Positions 44,056 through 53,624 are shown, counted from the first letter of the stretch. The stretch is 64,000 bases of DNA from G963422565 sp963422565 (GCA_963422565.1 OY730228.1:1612001-1676000), one strand, 5' to 3'. The notes: a model not told the origin generated them from the letters alone. A program made the numbers and translations.

Positions 44056-44832
44056 CTACCCACCGGTCGCATAGGCCATGTCGCGGGTCGCCCAGCCGGT
44101 GAAGCGCCGATCCATAAGGGCGAAGATCGCGTACATGCCGATCGCCATCGCCGCGATCACGATGAGGCCGGCGATCATCAGCGCGATGTTGAAGTTGGAA
44201 CTCGCCACCAGCATCAGATGGCCGATACCGTCGCCGCCCGCCACGGTCTCGGCGATCACCGCGCCGACGAAGGCGAGCGTGATGGCGATCTTGAGCGAGG
44301 CGAACAGATAGGGCAGCGACCGGGGAATGCCGATCTTGATCACGATGTCCCGCTCGTGAGCGCCGAGGGCGCGCAACACGTCCTTGAGCTCGGGCTCGAT
44401 CGTCGCCAGCGCCACTGCGACGTTCACGACGATCGGGAAGAAGCAGAGGATGAAGGCGGTGATCGTGGCCGTGGTCATGCCGATGCCGAACCAGACCATC
44501 AGGATCGGCACGATCGCGACCTTGGGGATCGAGTTGAACGCGACCAGCAACGGGTAGATCGCGGCGTAGACCGGCCGCGATATGCCGATGAAGACGCCGA
44601 GCACCACGCCGAAGACCACGGCGATGCCGAACCCCATCAGCGTCGCCATCAGGGTCGGGACGGCGTTGTGCCAGAGCGCGACCCGGTACTCCCAGACCGC
44701 GACGAAGGATGCCGAGGCCGTCGGCAGCACGACCGCCGGCACCTCGAACAAGCGCACGCCGATCTCCCAGACTGCGACCAGTACCAGGGTGAGGATCCAC
44801 GGTGACAGGGCCTCGACGGTCTTCCTGCTCAT
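44056..44832 (-). CDS. ABC transporter permease, NMT1/THI5-associated
   Basis: 258-residue inner-membrane permease of the SsuC/ThiX type. It has about six hydrophobic segments and the coupling loop ALGAHERDIVIKIGIPRSLP. It forms the channel for the binding protein and ATPase encoded upstream on the same strand, and its ATG overlaps the ATPase stop by 4 bp. The set is complete here (binding protein, ATPase, permease), unlike the importer at the left edge, and the two are not close relatives. Confidence 0.92.
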   Translation of the reverse strand: MSRKTVEALSPWILTLVLVAVWEIGVRLFEVPAVVLPTASASFVAVWEYRVALWHNAVPTLMATLMGFGIAVVFGVVLGVFIGISRPVYAAIYPLLVAFNSIPKVAIVPILMVWFGIGMTTATITAFILCFFPIVVNVAVALATIEPELKDVLRALGAHERDIVIKIGIPRSLPYLFASLKIAITLAFVGAVIAETVAGGDGIGHLMLVASSNFNIALMIAGLIVIAAMAIGMYAIFALMDRRFTGWATRDMAYATGG

Positions 44833-45632
44833 TGATCCGACCTCGCGACATTGATGTTTCGGCGCAGGTACTGGATCAGCTCGACGACCTCGCGCCGGTA
44901 CATGTCCTCCAGCGTCCGTGGGCGGCCGAGCGCGATCCGCCGTTCGAAGATCACTCGGCCCGGTCGGGCGCTCATCACGAACACCTTGTCGGCGAGATAG
45001 ACCGCCTCGCGCAGATCGTGGGTTACGAGCATCACCGTGCATTTCCGGTCGAGATAGAGCGTCTGGAGAACGTCCCAGAGCTCCTCCCGGGTGAACGCGT
45101 CGAGCGCCCCGAACGGCTCGTCGAGCAGCAGCAGCTCCGGCTCGTGGACGAGGGCGCGGCAGAGTTGGGCGCGCTGCTGCATACCGCCCGAGAGCTGCCA
45201 GGGCGCGCGGTCGCCGAAGCCCTCCAGCCCGACCGCCGCGAGCAGCGCATCGGCCCGCTCCCGGTAGCGCGCGCGCTCTTTGCGAAACCGTCGGCGGTGA
45301 GGCTCGACGATCTCCATCGGGAGGAGCACGTTCTCCCGCGTGGTGCGCCACGGCAGGAGCGTCGCGTTCTGAAACGCCATGCCGACGATCTTGAGCGGCC
45401 GGTCGACGACGGTTCCGGCCACCGTCGCCTGGCCCTTGTTGGCGCGAATCAGCCCGGCGACGACCTTGAGCAGGGTGGACTTGCCGCAGCCGCTCGGCCC
45501 GACCAGCGACACGAACTCGCCGGGCTCGACCCGCAGGTTGGCCCCCGACAGCGCCAGCGTCCCCGATGCGTCCTCATCGCCGTCGGTGTTGCGGTAGATG
45601 AGGTCGACATCCTCGATGTCTATGAAGCTCAT
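44829..45632 (-). CDS. ABC transporter ATP-binding protein, NMT1/THI5-associated
   Basis: 267-residue cytoplasmic ATPase. Walker A GPSGCGKST, Q-loop MAFQNATLLPW, signature LSGGMQQR, Walker B LLLLDEPFGALD and switch VTHDLREA are all intact. ATG 45632 starts the fold directly; the frame is open upstream without support. It lies 122 bp downstream of the binding-protein gene and is coupled to the permease gene by a 4-bp overlap. Confidence 0.93.
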   Translation of the reverse strand: MSFIDIEDVDLIYRNTDGDEDASGTLALSGANLRVEPGEFVSLVGPSGCGKSTLLKVVAGLIRANKGQATVAGTVVDRPLKIVGMAFQNATLLPWRTTRENVLLPMEIVEPHRRRFRKERARYRERADALLAAVGLEGFGDRAPWQLSGGMQQRAQLCRALVHEPELLLLDEPFGALDAFTREELWDVLQTLYLDRKCTVMLVTHDLREAVYLADKVFVMSARPGRVIFERRIALGRPRTLEDMYRREVVELIQYLRRNINVARSDQ

Positions 45633-45754
45633 ATGGCGTGTCGGCGAAACGGGGGGGTACCGCCGCTTCGTCCCTTCGTCAGCGTCCGCGGCGGGGCGTT
45701 CCGGGCGACCGGCACGGGGCGGATCCAGACCGATCCGCCCCCCGATACGCCGCT

Positions 45755-46783
45755 CTATTTGTGGATGAAACGCGCTTCCTTCGGCGGGAGGAAGCCTTCC
45801 TGGAACATGTCGGTCGCCTTCGGCGGGCTGGCGATGCCGTAGGCATGCGCGGCCTGGGTGATCGACCTCTGAAGCCGCGCCATATCGACGCCGCCATAGC
45901 CGTTCTTCCGCACATCGGGGGTCAGGATGCAGCATTCCAGCGTCAGTCGCAGCCGGGCGGCTTCAGCCTCGTCGTTGACCAGCGGCTCGAACTTCTTCAC
46001 CGCTTCGAGAGCGAGCTCGGGGTTGAGCGTCATCTCCCGCGCGCCCCGGATGGTCTCGCGGACGAAGGCGCGGACGGCGTCGGCGTTCTCTTTCAGGAAA
46101 TCGGGCCGTACCGCGACGCCGTTGGCGTAGGACTCCATGCCGTAGTCGCCGTAGAGGAAATGGGTCACGTCCGCTTTCTTGTAGCCCGCGGCCATGATGT
46201 TGATCAGCGAGGAGAAATAGTGACCCGAGATGGCGTCGACCTCGCCCCGCAGCAGCATCGGCTCGCGCAGCCTGGGATCCATGTTCGTGCGCTCGACGGC
46301 GTCCGGATCGATCCCGATCGCGGCGGCGAAGGCGGGGAACAGCTTGTAGCTAGCATCGAAGACCGGCGCTCCGAGCGTCTTGCCGACGAGCTGCTTGGGA
46401 TGGGTGATCCCCGACTTCTTCATCACGAATATGGAGAAGGGCGGCTGCTCGTACATCATCATGACCACCTTGATCTCCTTGCCCTTGTTCTTGGCGTTGT
46501 ACTGGATCAAGGCGTTGACGTCGGCGAGCCCGATATCGTGGGTGCCGCTGACCAGCTTGCGGACGGCGTCGGCCGAGCCGCGTCCGGCGTCGATCTTCAC
46601 GTCCAGACCGGCCTTCTTGAAATATCCCTCATAGTAAGGGATGAAGCTGATCCCGTGCGTCGATTGCGGGATCCAGTCCAGGGTGAGACGAATCCTGGTC
46701 TCGGCGCCCGCCGACGCGGCGGTGACGACCAGCCCGGCCGCCAGCGCAGAGGCGGCGAGGGGCTTGAGAATGCCTCGTATCAT
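45755..46783 (-). CDS. ABC transporter substrate-binding protein, NMT1/THI5-like
   Basis: 342-residue periplasmic protein. The first 27 residues form a Sec signal peptide ending SAGAE. The mature protein follows the NMT1/THI5 pattern: LTLDWIPQSTHGISFIPYYE at the start, then GYFKKAGLDVKI, and a ligand lobe with SGTHDIGLADVNALI. Relatives bind pyrimidine precursors of thiamine, riboflavin, sulfonates or nitriles. AAAGGAA precedes the ATG. An amidase gene lies just upstream on the same strand, so the importer may bring in an amide or a related nitrogen compound. Confidence 0.9.
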   Translation of the reverse strand: MIRGILKPLAASALAAGLVVTAASAGAETRIRLTLDWIPQSTHGISFIPYYEGYFKKAGLDVKIDAGRGSADAVRKLVSGTHDIGLADVNALIQYNAKNKGKEIKVVMMMYEQPPFSIFVMKKSGITHPKQLVGKTLGAPVFDASYKLFPAFAAAIGIDPDAVERTNMDPRLREPMLLRGEVDAISGHYFSSLINIMAAGYKKADVTHFLYGDYGMESYANGVAVRPDFLKENADAVRAFVRETIRGAREMTLNPELALEAVKKFEPLVNDEAEAARLRLTLECCILTPDVRKNGYGGVDMARLQRSITQAAHAYGIASPPKATDMFQEGFLPPKEARFIHK

Positions 46784-46943
46784 CGGTTCGTTCCTTTCGG
46801 CGGCGGAATGGATGGAGCGGAACCGATCACCAAGCCGGCACCACCTCCCGTTTCCGCTGAATGGGTTCTGCAGTGTCGTGCGGGCGCAGCGTATAGCATG
46901 CCGTCGGCGAGGCCGCGAGGGAGCCGGCCGGAAAATTTTCCGG

Positions 46944-48299
46944 CTACGCCGCCTGGACGTAAGCATGGACGGCGCCGGCGGCCGCGAACAACGCCGCGTC
47001 CCGATCGACGAAGCCGATCATCTGGAGGCCGAGCGGCAGCCCGTCGTCCGCGAGCAGCGGCAGGGACAGCGCCGGCGCGCCGAGCAGCGAGGCCGGCACG
47101 ACGAAGATCGGGTCGCCGGTCCAGCCGAGACCGGTCGGCGCCGCCCCGGGCGCGGCGAGCGTCACGCATGCCGCGACTGTCTCGCCGAGCTCCGCCCAGA
47201 CGCTCCGCACCCGCGCGCGCTCGGCGATCAGCCGAGCATAGTCTTCCTGGGTCATCGCTTCGGCCTCGGCCAGCCGGTCCTGCGCCGACTGGCTGAGGCC
47301 CGCCCGGTCGATATCCCGGGCATAGGTGTTGAGCGGCCAGCGGCCCTCCCAGGCGTTGATGCGCATCGACAGCCCCTGCGCGTCCGCGATCGCTTCCTCG
47401 GCGGCCGCGACGGCGGCGCTCGTGCCCCGGTCGAGGACTGCGACGCCCGCGGCCTCGATGCGCCGGCGCGCCGAAACCGCGCCTGCCTTGGCCTCCTCGG
47501 TCGCCCGCTCCCAGCCCGCCGTTTCGAGAAACGCCATGCGCTCGGGCAGAACCGGTTCGGGCGCGGTCATCGGCCCCAGCAGGCCGGGATAGCCCGGATC
47601 TCCGCCGGCGCGCGCCGAGATCTCGCGCGCCACCGACCAGGCCTCCTCGAGGCTCGCGGCGAGCGTGCCGGTGCAAGACTGGCTGAACGCGTCGAAGCTG
47701 CCGCCGCGGTTGATGCCGCCGACGCTCGGTTTGTAGCCGAAGCAGCCGCAATAGCTCGCCGGACGGACGGTGGAGCCGATCACCTGCGTCCCGAGCGCGA
47801 CCGGCACCATCCCCGCCGCAACCGCCGCCGCCGAGCCGCTGCTCGAGCCGCCGGGGGTGCGGGAGAGGTCGAACGGGTTGCGGGTGCCGCGCGGGTGGGT
47901 CGAGGCGAACTCGGTGGTCACGGTCTTGCCGACGACGACCGCGCCGGCCTCGCGCAGCGCGGCGACCGCCGCCGCGTCGCGCTTGTCCCGCCAGCCCGCG
48001 AACAGGGGAGATCCCTGCTCGGTGACCATGTCGCGGGTCTCCATGATGTCCTTGATACCGACCGGCATCCCGTCGATGGGCGACAGCGCGGCGCCCGCCT
48101 TCCAGCGTTCGCCGCTGGCGGCGGCGGCGGCGCGGGCGCCTTCGAAATTGGTCGCGACGAAGGCGCCCACGAGCGGCTCGGACTCCTCGATCGCGGCGAT
48201 GCAGCGCTCCAGGAACCGCCGCGGGCTGTCGCCGCCGTCCGCGAAGCCCGCGGAGACGGCGAAATAGGACCGCATCTCCGTCGTCACCGAGTCCGCCAT
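46944..48299 (-). CDS. Amidase (amidase signature family)
   Basis: 451-residue amidase-signature hydrolase. The Ser-cisSer-Lys triad is visible: lysine in GMPVGIKDI, the glycine/serine-rich TPGGSSSGSAAAVAAG and the nucleophile serine in GSTVRPAS. The C-terminal part is typical of GatA-like amidases. Alone it is not the tRNA-dependent amidotransferase, because gatB and gatC are absent. It is followed on the same strand by an NMT1-type importer, so it probably hydrolyses an imported amide. There is no signal peptide, so it is cytoplasmic. Confidence 0.92.
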   Translation of the reverse strand: MADSVTTEMRSYFAVSAGFADGGDSPRRFLERCIAAIEESEPLVGAFVATNFEGARAAAAASGERWKAGAALSPIDGMPVGIKDIMETRDMVTEQGSPLFAGWRDKRDAAAVAALREAGAVVVGKTVTTEFASTHPRGTRNPFDLSRTPGGSSSGSAAAVAAGMVPVALGTQVIGSTVRPASYCGCFGYKPSVGGINRGGSFDAFSQSCTGTLAASLEEAWSVAREISARAGGDPGYPGLLGPMTAPEPVLPERMAFLETAGWERATEEAKAGAVSARRRIEAAGVAVLDRGTSAAVAAAEEAIADAQGLSMRINAWEGRWPLNTYARDIDRAGLSQSAQDRLAEAEAMTQEDYARLIAERARVRSVWAELGETVAACVTLAAPGAAPTGLGWTGDPIFVVPASLLGAPALSLPLLADDGLPLGLQMIGFVDRDAALFAAAGAVHAYVQAA

Positions 48300-48401
48300 C
48301 GCCTCTCTCCCCGCCGCGTCCCGCCGCCGCGCATTATCGGCGACATCACCGCGCCGGCAAGCGTCCCGGACGGGAGATGTCGGCCCACCCCGGCGGCCCC
48401 G

Positions 48402-49331
48402 TCAGGCGGCGACCGTCAGCGCCCCCACATGGGCCTCGACGCTGGCCGCAAGCGCGTCGAGATCGTAGCCGCCCTCGAGGGCCGAGACGATCCGCCCGCC
48501 CGAGACCTCGTCCGCGACCGCGCAGAGCCGCCGGGTGATCCAGGCGTAGTCGTCCTCCTCCAGCCGCAGCGTCGCCAGCGGGTCGGCGCGATGGGCGTCG
48601 AACCCGGCCGAGACCAGGATCAGCTCGGGGCGGAAGGCGGCGAGGGCCGGCAGGACCGCCTCCGCCATGCCGGCGCGGAACTCGTCCGATCCCGACCCGC
48701 CGCGGAGCGGCACGTTCACCACGTTGCCGACGCCGCGTTCGCTCGCCCTCCCGGTGCCGGGGTAGAGCGGAAACTCGTGGGTCGAGGCGAAGAACAGATG
48801 GCGGTCGCTCTCGAACATCGCCTGGGTCCCGTTGCCGTGGTGGACATCGAAATCGACGACGGCGATCCGCTCCACCCCGTGCGCGGCGCGCGCGTGAAAG
48901 GCGCCGACGGCGATATTGTTGAACAGGCAGAACCCCATGCTGCGCCCCGGCTCCGCATGGTGGCCCGGCGGGCGGACGGCACAGAAGGCGTTGTCCGCCT
49001 CGCCGGCGACCACCGCGTCTATCGCGGCCACGAGGGCGCCGGCGGCGCGCTGCGACGCCTCGCTCGAGCCTGGCGAGACCACGGTGTCCGGGTCGATCCG
49101 GGCGAAGCCGCTCTCCGGGACGGCGGCGAGCATGGCCTCGACGAAGCCGCCCGGATGGGCGCGGGCGAGCTGGTCGGCGCCCGCCCTCGGCGCCTCGCGG
49201 CGCGGCAGATCGGAGAACGGGCCGCTGGACAGGGCGGCCATGACCCGCTCGATCCTGTCGATCCGCTCGGGATGGCCGCGCCCGGTGTCGTGCCGCGCGG
49301 AACTCGGATGGTGAACGATCAGCGTCGTCAT
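48402..49331 (-). CDS. Histone-deacetylase-family hydrolase (acetylpolyamine or acetoin-utilisation type)
   Basis: 309-residue zinc hydrolase of the arginase/deacetylase fold. Zinc and catalytic residues are visible in RPPGHHAEP, VDFDVHHGNGTQ and SAGFDAHRADPL, followed by a tyrosine near EGGYDLDAL. Bacterial members deacetylate polyamines or related small amines. ATG 49331 begins the fold directly; upstream extension to 49670 has no ribosome-binding site. It lies on the same strand as the amidase, with about 100 bp between them. Confidence 0.9.
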   Translation of the reverse strand: MTTLIVHHPSSARHDTGRGHPERIDRIERVMAALSSGPFSDLPRREAPRAGADQLARAHPGGFVEAMLAAVPESGFARIDPDTVVSPGSSEASQRAAGALVAAIDAVVAGEADNAFCAVRPPGHHAEPGRSMGFCLFNNIAVGAFHARAAHGVERIAVVDFDVHHGNGTQAMFESDRHLFFASTHEFPLYPGTGRASERGVGNVVNVPLRGGSGSDEFRAGMAEAVLPALAAFRPELILVSAGFDAHRADPLATLRLEEDDYAWITRRLCAVADEVSGGRIVSALEGGYDLDALAASVEAHVGALTVAA

Positions 49332-49573
49332 CGGTCTCTCCCGCGGCGGTCGTATCCGTCGGCGGACCGAGTATGACGATCCCGATCCCCATCCGAAACC
49401 GGACGCTCGCAGGGCACCGCCGGCAAGATCGTGGCATTTCGCCTGTTCGCGTGCGATCGGGTGCGCGGGCGTCCCTACCCGCCTGCATTTTTCGCCGCGC
49501 CCGGAGGTCGGATACGAGCGGGGCGCCCGCGCGCCCAGGGCGCGGACGGATCCTGACCGGGTTCGGACGGATG

Positions 49574-50266
49574 TGAGACGCGGGCCTTGAATCGGGGTTG
49601 GGGGTCTCCGAGGCTGTCGGTGTGAACAAGCAGCCGAAGGAGGACCCCCATGCGGGTACGAAGCCTGCACGCCAGCTTACACGAGGGGCTGCCCTGGCGT
49701 CGCGTCTGCGGGACGCTTCGCGGCGCGCAGACGCGACGCCCTCGAGCGTTGACACCGGGCCAGATCGAACGGCCCGGCCGCTGCCGCCGACGCGGTCGGC
49801 GTGTCCCGCGCCACCCTGTATCGCTGGGAAACGCGGACCGCGCCATCCACGAAATGCGCACCGACTACCCCATGTGGGACAAGTCCAGGATCACCGCCCT
49901 GCTACGCCGAGAAGGAGGAACCGTCTCGCAAAGCACCGTCGGACACATCCTCGAAAAGCCGATGGACCGCGGCGCCGTCCTCCCCGTCCCGACCCTGCGC
50001 CGCGCCGCGCCGCGCCGCGCGCCGCAAGCGGACCCTACGCCAAACGCCTGCCCAAGGGACGCAGACCCACAAGACCCGGCGAAATCGTCCAGCTCGACCT
50101 GCTCTCCATCGACCCCGGTCGCGGACGCCCCCCACAGCCTCGACGCATGGAGCGACGCCTTCGCCGACGAATTCGACACCCTCGGAGCGCAGCAGGCACT
50201 CGCCGGGCCGACACCCGCCCGATACCTTGCCAAACAGACAGCCAAGGATGACCCCCCCCCGTCTCA
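49574..50266 (+). mobile_element. IS481-like insertion sequence remnant with broken transposase
   Basis: A perfect AAGGAGG site precedes ATG 49650, the start of a transposase that breaks up at once. Its pieces lie in different frames: a helix-turn-helix (ADAVGVSRATLYRWE, frame 1, about 49786-49835), YPMWDKSRITALLRREGGTV and STVGHIL (frame 3), PYAKRLPKGRRPTRPGEIV (frame 2) and ALAGPTPARYLAKQ (frame 3, near 50220). The last piece is the usual C-terminal end, so most of the integrase core with its DDE residues has been deleted. TGAGACG at 49574 and its complement CGTCTCA at 50260 could be the terminal inverted repeats. Confidence 0.65.
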
Positions 50267-50360
50267 TATGTCCCGAACCAGGACAGGCGGTTGCCCGGTG
50301 GCGGCGGCATCGATAGGCTGGCTTCCTCTCCGAGAAGCGGCGTACGGGCGATCTGCCACC

Positions 50361-51173
50361 ATGGACGGACTGGAAGCGCGCGCGGCGCGCGGGCGTGCGG
50401 TCGCCGTGGCTCTCGCGGAGGCTCGGATCCATGGCGAATGGCGCCGGGAGCCCGTGGCCGGGCGGCCGACCTGCGTGTTTCTGCATGACGGGCTGGGCTC
50501 GACCGAGACGATGCGCGACCTCCCGGAACGGCTCGGCGGCGCGCTCGGGACCGGCGCCTTCGTCTACGACCGCTGGGGCTACGGCCGTTCGGACCGGCGG
50601 GACGCGTTTCCCCGATACTTCATGGAGGACGAAGCGGAGCGGCTGCCGCGGGTCCTCGCTGCCGCCGGGATCGATGCCTGCTACCTGATCGGCCATAGCG
50701 ACGGCGGCACGATCGCCCTCCTCCACGCCGCGGCCGACCCGGCGGGCCTACGCGCGACCGTCAGCATCGCCGCGCATGTGTTTCTCGACCCGCTGACCCG
50801 GTCGCAGCTCGCGCGCCACCAGAAGATGCTCGACGACGGTACCGTACCCGGCTTCATGCACCGCTTCCACGGCGAGCGCGGCCCGCATCTGCTCCGGTGC
50901 TGGACCCGGATGCACCGGGACCCCGGCTTCGCCGGCTGGGACATCACCAGCCGCATCGCCCGGATCCGGGGGCCGCTGTTGTCGATCCAGGGCGCGGAAG
51001 ACGCCTACGGCACCCCGGAGCAGATCGCAGCCATCGAACGCGCCGTCCCGCACGCGGTGACGATGCTGCTCGCGGATCTCGGTCATTTCCCCCATCTCGA
51101 GGCGCCGGAGCGCATCGCCGCGATCCTCGCGGACTTCCTGACGCCCCACTGCACGCCGGAACGGAGCCGATGA
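50361..51173 (+). CDS. Alpha/beta hydrolase
   Basis: 270-residue alpha/beta hydrolase. The oxyanion motif is FLHDGLGS, the nucleophile elbow GHSDGG, the acid is probably in GAEDAYG, and the histidine is in LGHFPHLE. The aspartate following the oxyanion histidine (HDG) and the DRWGYGRSD block are typical of proteins annotated as pimeloyl-ACP-type or aromatic-ester hydrolases. ATG 50361 was chosen because the upstream reading belongs to the IS remnant. The stop overlaps the next gene's start by 4 bp (ATGA), beginning a three-gene operon. Confidence 0.88.
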   Translation: MDGLEARAARGRAVAVALAEARIHGEWRREPVAGRPTCVFLHDGLGSTETMRDLPERLGGALGTGAFVYDRWGYGRSDRRDAFPRYFMEDEAERLPRVLAAAGIDACYLIGHSDGGTIALLHAAADPAGLRATVSIAAHVFLDPLTRSQLARHQKMLDDGTVPGFMHRFHGERGPHLLRCWTRMHRDPGFAGWDITSRIARIRGPLLSIQGAEDAYGTPEQIAAIERAVPHAVTMLLADLGHFPHLEAPERIAAILADFLTPHCTPERSR

Positions 51174-52198
51174 CCGGAGAGCCGCGCTACCCGCACGACG
51201 ACCTGCCCTATGGCGAAACGCTCGAGGTTGCTCCCGGCGTCCTCTGGCTCAAGATGCCGCTTCCCTTCGCGCTCGATCACATCAACCTCTACTTGCTGGA
51301 AGACGGGTCCGGCTGGACGGTCGTCGATACCGGATGGAACGGCGAGGACGTCAAGGCCCATTGGCTGGCCGCGATGACCGGGCCGATGGGCGGCAAGCCG
51401 CTGCGGCGCGCGATCGTCACCCATTTCCATCCGGATCATCTGGGCCTCGCCGGCTGGCTCGCCGAGGAGCACGGGGCCGCGCTGTGGATGACCTACGGCG
51501 AATGGCTGCAGGCCCATCTCGCCTGGACACAGGACGTGACCCATGACGTCGACGCCTGGATGGCGTTCTTCATGGCCAACGGGCTGGACGCGCGCACGGT
51601 CGACGCCTACCGCGCCGGGGTCGGCAATTTCGGCCGCTGGACGGCCCCGGTGCCGCGTCGCGTCCGGCGGCTCTGGAACGGCCAGACCCTCACCATCGGC
51701 GGGCGGAGCTGGCGGGTGATCACCGGCGGCGGACACTCTCCGGAGCATGCGAGCCTCTACTGCCCCGAAATCGAGGTGCTGATCTCCGGCGACCAGGTGC
51801 TGCCCAGGATCACCACCAATATCAGCGTCTGGTACACCGAGCCCGACGGCGACCCGCTCCGCCAGTTCCTGCACAGCTTCGCGGCGATGAGGCCGCTCGC
51901 CGAGGGCGCGCTGGTCCTGCCGTCGCACAATCGGCCGTTCCACGGTCTCCACGACCGGCTCGACTATCTCGCCGATCATCATCGGCAGCGGCTCGACGAC
52001 GCTCTCGCCTTCTGCACCGAGCCGAGGACGGCGCTCGACCTGATCCCGGTCCTGTTCAAACGCGCGCTCGACGACCACCAGATCGCCTTCGCCATCGGCG
52101 AGGCGCTGTCCCATTTGAACTTCCTGGTCGGCGACGGCGCGTTGGAGAAGATCGCGGACTCCGCCGACGGCAAGATCCGCTATCGGCGGCCCCGATGA
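51170..52198 (+). CDS. MBL-fold metallo-hydrolase
   Basis: 342-residue metallo-beta-lactamase-fold protein. Zinc ligands are in THFHPDH, the GGGHSPEH turn, SGDQVLP and a final histidine in LPSHNRPFHG. The C-terminal 80 residues form a helical extension seen in hydrolases related to lactonases and thioesterases. It is coupled by 4-bp overlaps to both neighbours, an alpha/beta hydrolase and a double-hotdog thioesterase, suggesting three successive hydrolytic steps or detoxification of CoA esters. Confidence 0.9.
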   Translation: MTGEPRYPHDDLPYGETLEVAPGVLWLKMPLPFALDHINLYLLEDGSGWTVVDTGWNGEDVKAHWLAAMTGPMGGKPLRRAIVTHFHPDHLGLAGWLAEEHGAALWMTYGEWLQAHLAWTQDVTHDVDAWMAFFMANGLDARTVDAYRAGVGNFGRWTAPVPRRVRRLWNGQTLTIGGRSWRVITGGGHSPEHASLYCPEIEVLISGDQVLPRITTNISVWYTEPDGDPLRQFLHSFAAMRPLAEGALVLPSHNRPFHGLHDRLDYLADHHRQRLDDALAFCTEPRTALDLIPVLFKRALDDHQIAFAIGEALSHLNFLVGDGALEKIADSADGKIRYRRPR

Positions 52199-53019
52199 CG
52201 CGCGTCCTCGGCCGGTTCTCGGCGCCGACGACGGCGCAGCACACGGCGCATGCGATGGGCAATGCCGGAGTCCATGTCGTCGCCACGCCCTGGATGGTGT
52301 GGTTCTGCGTCCGGGCAGCGATGCAGCCCTTCGCCGGCCGGTTCCGCCCGCGGTGCATCGCGCTCGACCATGTCGCCGCGGCCCCGGCGGGGGCAGATAT
52401 CCGGGCGGAAGCCGTCCCGATCGGCATCGAGGACGCCGGGCCGGTCTTCCGCACCCGCGCCGTCGGCGCCGGGCGCGAGCTGATGACCGGGACCGTCACG
52501 CTGGATGCCGCATCGGATCGCACCGGGCGCTGCGCGCGCACGGCCCCGGCCGGCCCGGGCCCAGGCCGCGGGCCCAGGGGGCGCTACCGGACGATGGTGG
52601 ACGCGGCCCATCTCGGCGCCGCGAACGGCTTCTCCGCCGCGCCGGAGCTGACCGACCCCTGGCTGTCGCTGTTCTGCGAGGAGGCTGGCGACCGGGCGCT
52701 GCGACCGGGCTTCGGGCGGGGGGAGGCGAGCGTCGGCGTGCGGCTGGAACTCGATCATCTGGCCCCGGTGCCGGCCGGTCGGCTGGTCACCATCGAGGCC
52801 GCCCTCGAAAGGCGCGAAGGTCGGCGCGCGCGATTCGCGGTCAACGGGATATCGGGCGGGCGGCCCTTCGTGCGCGGGAGCCATGAACGGGTGGTGGTCG
52901 ATCTGGAGCGATTCCTCGCCGGCCTCGCCAAGCGCCGGGACCCGCCGGCCTCCCCTCAGCGCAAAGCGGATCCGGCCCAAAGATCCGCGAGCGCCCGCGC
53001 GGTGGTCCGGTCGCCATAG
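52195..53019 (+). CDS. Double-hotdog thioesterase-like protein
   Basis: 274 residues with two hotdog-like halves. The first half contains GNAGVHVVATPWMVWFC, resembling fluoroacetyl-CoA-thioesterase-type proteins, where the threonine and histidine region handles the thioester. The second half reads FCEEAGDRALRPGFGRGE and LELDHLAPVPAGRLVTIEA. Catalytic residues cannot be fixed without alignment. The C-terminal tail after about residue 240 is arginine-rich and overlaps the convergent isochorismatase gene by 64 bp. It is the last gene of the hydrolase operon. Confidence 0.72.
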   Translation: MTRVLGRFSAPTTAQHTAHAMGNAGVHVVATPWMVWFCVRAAMQPFAGRFRPRCIALDHVAAAPAGADIRAEAVPIGIEDAGPVFRTRAVGAGRELMTGTVTLDAASDRTGRCARTAPAGPGPGRGPRGRYRTMVDAAHLGAANGFSAAPELTDPWLSLFCEEAGDRALRPGFGRGEASVGVRLELDHLAPVPAGRLVTIEAALERREGRRARFAVNGISGGRPFVRGSHERVVVDLERFLAGLAKRRDPPASPQRKADPAQRSASARAVVRSP

Positions 53020-53624
53020 ATCGCCTCGACCGCGCGCAGCGTGCCGGCATGGGCGGCGGCGTCGTAGGAGCCTACGCAGTCCTCCGGGACGACGATGTAG
53101 AAGCCGCGGAAGAATCCGTCGCGCAGGGTGGACTCGACGCAGACATTGGTCGCGACGCCGGCCGCCACCACGGTGCGGACGCCGCTCCCCTTGAGATGCG
53201 CCTCCAGCCCCGTGCCGTGAAACGCGTCGTAGCAGTGCTTGGTGAAGACGACCTCGCCCTCCGCCGGCGCCACGCCGTAGAACTCGGCACCCCAGCTCCC
53301 CTCGGCGCAACAGACGTCGCCGATCCCGGCCTCGACCCGCTTCGCCCGCATCGGCTCGGGGATGAGCGGTGGATCGTAGACAGCGCGCACCCAGACGACG
53401 GGGACGGCGGCTCCGCGGGCGGTCCGGACCAGCCCCATGATCCGTGCCGCAAGCGCGGCGTTGGGGGTCATGTCGGCACCGCGCAGCCTGTGGATATAGC
53501 CGCCCTCGGCACAGAAATCGTTCTGCATGTCGATGACGACGAGCGCGCTATGGGCCGGCACCACGCGCTCGGGAAAGCTGGTCAGCAGCTCGCCCGCCTG
53601 GGTTTCCATCGCGCGGGCCTCCAT
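52956..53624 (-). CDS. Isochorismatase-family cysteine hydrolase
   Basis: 222-residue cysteine hydrolase of the isochorismatase/nicotinamidase fold. The catalytic triad is visible: Asp in LVVIDMQNDF, Lys in FTKHCYDAF and Cys in ATNVCVESTLRDG. Members hydrolyse C-N bonds of amides such as maleamate, ureidoacrylate and N-carbamoyl compounds. The start overlaps the LigB-like stop by one base (TGATG), making this the last gene of the oxygenase operon. In that setting it might release ammonia from a ring-cleavage product, which is an inference. Confidence 0.88.
   Translation of the reverse strand: MEARAMETQAGELLTSFPERVVPAHSALVVIDMQNDFCAEGGYIHRLRGADMTPNAALAARIMGLVRTARGAAVPVVWVRAVYDPPLIPEPMRAKRVEAGIGDVCCAEGSWGAEFYGVAPAEGEVVFTKHCYDAFHGTGLEAHLKGSGVRTVVAAGVATNVCVESTLRDGFFRGFYIVVPEDCVGSYDAAAHAGTLRAVEAIYGDRTTARALADLWAGSALR

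Noticed and set aside
46944..48299. GatA subunit of tRNA-dependent amidotransferase
   Set aside because: No gatB or gatC nearby, and the gene is linked to an NMT1-type importer, so a stand-alone amidase is more likely.
50251..50260. Nine-C tract as a contingency locus
   Set aside because: It lies at the end of a dead IS element, outside any intact gene.
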